64,000 nucleotides of DNA from Butyrivibrio hungatei NK4A153 (GTDB taxonomy: Bacteria; Bacillota; Clostridia; Lachnospirales; Lachnospiraceae). Shown here piece by piece: positions 60,585-64,000 of the stretch; positions within the stretch are counted from its first letter, which is position 1; the number at the start of each line of letters is the position of its first letter. Both the position numbers and the translations under genes were made by a program. A model generated the notes under the pieces. That model was not told where the DNA came from, did no database searches, and saw only the letters and a program-made list of their open reading frames with translations. Location: contig NZ_AUJY01000001.1 of the NCBI RefSeq assembly GCF_000424465.1, positions 413,588 to 477,587 on the forward strand, read 5' to 3'.

Positions 60585-61913
60585 ATGAGCAGAAAAAATA
60601 TAGTAGCGGTGGTCGGAAGACCAAATGTCGGAAAATCAACACTCTTTAATGCTCTTGCGGGAAGCAGGATTGCTATTGTGCAGGATACTCCCGGTGTTAC
60701 AAGAGACAGAATTTATCAGGACGTTGAGTGGCTTAATCACAGCTTCACTCTTATTGATACCGGTGGTATCGAGCCTGATTCAAAGGATATTATCCTTTCA
60801 CAGATGAGAGAGCAGGCGCAGATTGCCATAGATACGGCAGATGTTATCTTATTTATGGTTGATGTAAAGCAGGGACTTACCGATTCTGATTCCAAAGTGG
60901 CTGATATGCTCAGAAGATCGGGAAAGCCTGTTGTTTTGTGTGTAAATAAGGTTGACAGTTATAGCAGGGATTCGCTCGATGTATACGAGTTCTACAACCT
61001 TGGAATAGGCGAGCCTTTCCCTATTTCTGCGGTTAATAAGCTCGGTATCGGCGATCTTCTTGAAGAAGTTGTAAGTCACTTCAGCAAGGATTCGACAAAT
61101 GACGAGGAAGATGACACTACAAAGATTGCCATCATAGGTAAGCCAAATGTAGGTAAGTCATCTATAATCAATAAGCTTATCGGTGAGAACAGGCTCATTG
61201 TTTCCGACATTGCGGGAACTACGAGAGATGCCATCGATACCGATGTTAAATACAACGGTAAGAAGTACACGTTTATCGATACGGCCGGACTTAGAAGAAA
61301 GAGTAAGGTCAAGGACGAACTTGAGCATTACATGATACTCCGTACCGTCGGAGCTGTTGAGAGAGCTGATGTTGCCATCCTTGTTATCAATGCCGAGGAC
61401 GGGGTTACGGATCAGGATGCCAAGATCGCGGGAATTGCGCATGAGAGCGGAAAGGCCGTAATAATAGCTGTTAATAAGTGGGATCTTATTGAAAAAGATA
61501 ATCATTCCGTTAAGGAATTTACCAAGAACATCAGGAATACCCTGGCGTTTATGAACTATGCAGAGATTATCTTTATTTCTGCCCAGACAGGTCAGAGACT
61601 TGTAAAACTCTATGACATGATTGATATCGTAAGTGAAAATCATGCGCTCAGAGTTTCAACGGGTGTTCTTAACGAGATCATGACTCAGGCAGTTGTTATG
61701 CAGCAGCCACCGAGTGACAAGGGTAAGATATTAAAGCTTTATTACATTACTCAGGCTTCGGTGAAGCCGCCGACTTTCGTTATCTTCGTAAACGACAAGA
61801 AGCTCATGCATTTTAGTTATACGAGATATATAGAAAATCAGATCCGAGAAGCATTCGGATTTAAGGGTACACCCCTTAGATTTATAATAAGAGAGAGAAA
61901 AGAGGATAAGTAA
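60585..61913 (+). CDS. der: ribosome assembly GTPase Der (EngA)
   Basis: A 442-residue GTPase with two consecutive G domains, unique to this family, needed for 50S assembly. First P-loop GRPNVGKSTLFNALAG with DTGGIEPD; second P-loop GKPNVGKSSIINKLIG with DTAGLRRKSKVKD. A C-terminal KH-like domain (about 350-440) ends the protein. One base separates its stop from the plsY start. Confidence 0.98.
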   Translation: MSRKNIVAVVGRPNVGKSTLFNALAGSRIAIVQDTPGVTRDRIYQDVEWLNHSFTLIDTGGIEPDSKDIILSQMREQAQIAIDTADVILFMVDVKQGLTDSDSKVADMLRRSGKPVVLCVNKVDSYSRDSLDVYEFYNLGIGEPFPISAVNKLGIGDLLEEVVSHFSKDSTNDEEDDTTKIAIIGKPNVGKSSIINKLIGENRLIVSDIAGTTRDAIDTDVKYNGKKYTFIDTAGLRRKSKVKDELEHYMILRTVGAVERADVAILVINAEDGVTDQDAKIAGIAHESGKAVIIAVNKWDLIEKDNHSVKEFTKNIRNTLAFMNYAEIIFISAQTGQRLVKLYDMIDIVSENHALRVSTGVLNEIMTQAVVMQQPPSDKGKILKLYYITQASVKPPTFVIFVNDKKLMHFSYTRYIENQIREAFGFKGTPLRFIIRERKEDK

Positions 61914-61914
61914 C

Positions 61915-62568
61915 ATGGAAAGAGTAGTTTGTTTGATCATAGGATATGTATTTGGCCTGTTTCAGACAGCTGTATTGTACGGAAAAATGAAGGGCGTTGA
62001 CATCAGAAGCGTTGGAAGTAAGAACGCCGGAACAACAAACACACTCAGAGTTATGGGAGCCAAGGCAGGACTTGTTGTTTTGTTTGGAGATATGTTCAAA
62101 TGTATCTTTGCCATAATCGTTACTTATTTTATTTTTGGAAGAAGCAATCCGGATTACAGATATTTTTATATGATATATACAGCGGCAGGAGCCGTACTTG
62201 GACATGACTTCCCGTTCTTTTTAAAGTTTAAGGGCGGAAAAGGTATCGCATGCACAGCAGGATACATCATCTCAATGGGATGGAAGTTTGTCCTTGTCGG
62301 ACTTATCGCATTTTTCGGACCTTTTAACATCACACATTTTGTGTCACTCAGCAGCCTTTGCCTGTATACATGCTTTTTTGCCCAGTATGTAATATTCGGA
62401 CAGATGGGGCTTTTGGGAAACCTTCCGCAGAGTGCGCTCAATGAGATGTATGTGATCGTTGCGCTTCTTACAGCTCTTGCTTTTTATCAGCACAGAGCAA
62501 ATATTAAAAAGCTTATTTCAGGAACAGAGAGAAAGACTTATATTTCAAAGAAAAATAAAGTCGACTGA
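61915..62568 (+). CDS. plsY: acyl-phosphate glycerol-3-phosphate acyltransferase PlsY
   Basis: A 217-residue membrane enzyme that transfers acyl groups from acyl phosphate (made by PlsX at 27147) to glycerol 3-phosphate. Family motifs are GYVFGLFQTA, DIRSVGSKNAGTTNTLRVMG and FLKFKGGKGIACTAG. About five helices. It is next to gpsA, which supplies the glycerol 3-phosphate, so these two steps are adjacent here. Confidence 0.96.
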   Translation: MERVVCLIIGYVFGLFQTAVLYGKMKGVDIRSVGSKNAGTTNTLRVMGAKAGLVVLFGDMFKCIFAIIVTYFIFGRSNPDYRYFYMIYTAAGAVLGHDFPFFLKFKGGKGIACTAGYIISMGWKFVLVGLIAFFGPFNITHFVSLSSLCLYTCFFAQYVIFGQMGLLGNLPQSALNEMYVIVALLTALAFYQHRANIKKLISGTERKTYISKKNKVD

Positions 62569-62585
62569 TCAGGAGGATTAATTTT

Positions 62586-63608
62586 TTGGGTATACAAGTA
62601 GGTGTAATTGGTGCGGGAAGCTGGGGTATTGCGCTTTCGTACGTGCTGGCGGGTAATGGACATGATGTCACCGTCTGGTCCAGAAGCAATTCGTCAGTTG
62701 AGAAACTCAAGCAATATCACGGAAACGAGGAGAAACTCCCCGGTGTAAAGCTTCCGGAATCGGTTAAATACACATCAAGCATGGAAGATGCCGTGAAGGA
62801 TAAAGATATTATCGTTGTTGTTGTTCCTTCGGCTCATATGCGTGAAACAATTAGGCTTATGAAGCCTTTCATTAACGAGAGTGAAGAACATAGACAGATA
62901 ATAGTTAATTGCAGCAAGGGAATCGAAGAAGACACACTTATGGTTATGTCCGATGTTATTCTTGATGAAATCCCCGGATGCAATGTATGCGTTCTTTCAG
63001 GCCCTTCTCATGCGGAAGAAGTTGGGAAGAGCATGCCTACGACACTTGTAGTCGGTGCTTTTGAAAAGGAGATTGCTAAATATATACAGAATATATTTAT
63101 GAATAACTTCCTCAGAGTATATATCAGTCCCGATATGCTCGGTATCGAGATCGGCGCGGCTCTTAAGAACGTAGTTGCACTTGCTGCGGGTATTGCTGAT
63201 GGTTACGGATGTGGCGATAACGCAAAGGCTGCACTTATTACAAGAGGAATTGCCGAGATTTCTAGACTTGGTATGGCGATGGGTGGTAAGTTTGAGACTT
63301 TTGCCGGACTTTCGGGAATCGGTGATCTTATCGTAACCTGTGCATCGATGCATTCACGTAACAGACGCGCCGGTATCCTTATCGGACAGGGCAAGTCATA
63401 TCAGGAAGCCATGGATGAAGTAAACATGGTTGTTGAGGGGGTTTACAGTGCAAGAGCCGCACTTAAACTTGCCGAGAAGTATGAGGTTGAGATGCCTATC
63501 ATTACTGCGGTAAATGATATATTATTTGAAGGCAAATCGCTTCAGGAAGCTGTTAACGATCTTATGCAAAGAGATAAGAAGACTGAGAACAGCATGCTTG
63601 ATTGGTAA
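62586..63608 (+). CDS. gpsA: glycerol-3-phosphate dehydrogenase GpsA
   Basis: A 340-residue NAD(P)+ enzyme making sn-glycerol 3-phosphate from dihydroxyacetone phosphate for phospholipids. The Rossmann motif is GVIGAGSWGIALSYVLAGNGHDV; NCSKGIE, VLSGPSHAEEV, the catalytic Lys in GAALKNVVALAAGIADG and LSGIGDLIVTCAS follow. The start is an unusual TTG at 62586, nine bases after a perfect AGGAGG at 62571; no ATG lies in frame near it. Confidence 0.96.
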   Translation: MGIQVGVIGAGSWGIALSYVLAGNGHDVTVWSRSNSSVEKLKQYHGNEEKLPGVKLPESVKYTSSMEDAVKDKDIIVVVVPSAHMRETIRLMKPFINESEEHRQIIVNCSKGIEEDTLMVMSDVILDEIPGCNVCVLSGPSHAEEVGKSMPTTLVVGAFEKEIAKYIQNIFMNNFLRVYISPDMLGIEIGAALKNVVALAAGIADGYGCGDNAKAALITRGIAEISRLGMAMGGKFETFAGLSGIGDLIVTCASMHSRNRRAGILIGQGKSYQEAMDEVNMVVEGVYSARAALKLAEKYEVEMPIITAVNDILFEGKSLQEAVNDLMQRDKKTENSMLDW

Positions 63609-63629
63609 TCGTATGTTACAGCGGTATGC

Positions 63630-63658
63630 TTGACATATAAGCGTTTTTTAATTAGAAT
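63630..63658 (+). promoter_or_regulatory. promoter of the T-box transcript
   Basis: Perfect TTGACA, 17-base spacer, TAGAAT. Transcription would start near 63665. Confidence 0.85.
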
Positions 63659-63664
63659 CTGTAA

Positions 63665-63962
63665 ATAGATTAAACATAAAAAGGCTATGATCGGAATAAG
63701 TAAGATTCGCAAGCTGACAACAGAGAATTGCCGGGTGGTGAGAGGCGTATGTTAAGGGCGATGATGAATACCTCCGTGAGCTGCGAGGCGGAAATTATAG
63801 TAGGCTTCGACGGGACTGACCGTTATATCGGAAGAGTATCGTTCGTAAATGATTTGCGGATCGTACTTGCTGAGGCGTGTAGTGTGAGCTACATGCGAAT
63901 GAAGGTGGTAACACGATTATTTCGTCCTTCGCAATCATTGTTGGTTGCGGAGGATTTTTTGA
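63665..63962 (+). promoter_or_regulatory. T-box leader, specifier UAC (tyrosine)
   Basis: A tRNA-sensing leader RNA. Stem I begins near 63720 with AGAGAATTGCCGGGTGGTGAGAGGC, the common T-box opening. The specifier loop near 63766 reads GAA-TAC-CTCCGT-GAG; the spacing to GAG matches known T-boxes, so the codon is UAC (Tyr), with ACC (Thr) as a weaker shift. The T-box core GAAGGTGGTAACACG is at 63901-63915 (consensus AGGGTGGNACCGCG). Its UGGU bulge pairs with a CCA end following an A discriminator, as in bacterial tRNA-Tyr. A short protein frame across it (63728-63985) is not a gene. The gene controlled lies beyond the window. Confidence 0.9.
63925..63960 (+). terminator. terminator arm of the T-box leader
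   Basis: TCCTTCGCAA pairs with TTGCGGAGGA (one G-U) around a 10-base loop, followed by TTTTTT. The T-box core at 63901-63915 can pair with TCGTCCTTC instead, giving the antiterminator. Confidence 0.88.
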
Positions 63963-64000
63963 GCAGAGCACTTGGCGATAAGTGAGATAAGAAATCTATG

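Noticed and set aside
63728..63985. 85-residue reading frame at the right end
   Set aside because: It lies across the T-box leader; its bases are explained by stem I, the specifier loop, the T-box core and the terminator, and it has no ribosome site or family match.

Overview
The window reads as the chromosome of an anaerobic, flagellated Clostridia, most likely Lachnospiraceae and Butyrivibrio/Roseburia-like. The reasons are moderate GC, strong AGGAGG ribosome sites, TTGACA/TATAAT promoters, T-box control, hexuronate catabolism, many two-component/AraC/LacI regulators, and the Firmicutes gene order rpmF-plsX-acpP-rnc-smc-ftsY, ylxM-ffh-rpsP-khpA and rplS-lepB-rbgA-rnhB. The genus is an inference. 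No tRNA, rRNA, CRISPR array, prophage or complete insertion sequence was seen.

Layout. (1) 1-9602 is an unusual envelope locus: a MalG-type sugar ABC permease (cut by the window edge), an HlyD-like adaptor, a MacB-core-like membrane protein, two large tandem lipoproteins that join a repeat-rich N-terminal half to a sugar-binding-protein half, the tail remnant of a further copy, and a third lipoprotein that has only the N-terminal half. (2) 9751-14493 holds a small acidic membrane protein, mscL, an orphan cobQ, mnmA, and an unknown gene behind a good sigma-28 (SigD) flagellar promoter. (3) 14494-15077 has no gene but holds a 189-bp imperfect palindrome and a 41-bp tandem array derived from a terminator. 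(4) 15078-19214 is a divergent hexuronate locus, uxaC-lacI facing uxaA, with two LacI-type operators placed on the two start regions. (5) 19224-26707 has a cNMP-binding-fold protein, tmcAL, ackA, a polytopic membrane protein and an AraC regulator.

(6) 26839-41605 is a core housekeeping run: rpmF-plsX-acpP-rnc-smc-ftsY, then ilvA, a YitT protein, a membrane-anchored GH25 protein and an AraC regulator, then ylxM-ffh-rpsP-khpA-trmD-rimM. It contains both halves of the SRP targeting system. (7) 41703-47906 is a nucleoside uptake and salvage operon (phosphorylase, BMP lipoprotein, ABC ATPase, two permeases, cytidine deaminase) sitting between rimM and rplS. (8) 48012-57771 has rplS, two signal peptidases around rbgA, rnhB, FliK-like and FlhB-C-like genes, yraN, pgeF and a two-component system with a multi-spanning sensor kinase. 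(9) 57847-63608 has a long PRPP synthetase-like gene on the minus strand, then DUF512 radical-SAM-like, der, plsY and gpsA. The window ends in a promoter and T-box leader whose specifier reads as UAC (Tyr); its gene lies beyond the edge.

The strongest candidates for new biology are the 1-9602 transporter/adaptor/lipoprotein locus with its visible duplication and truncation history, the sigma-28-linked unknown gene at 13717, and the palindromic operator over the rpmF-plsX-acpP promoter.
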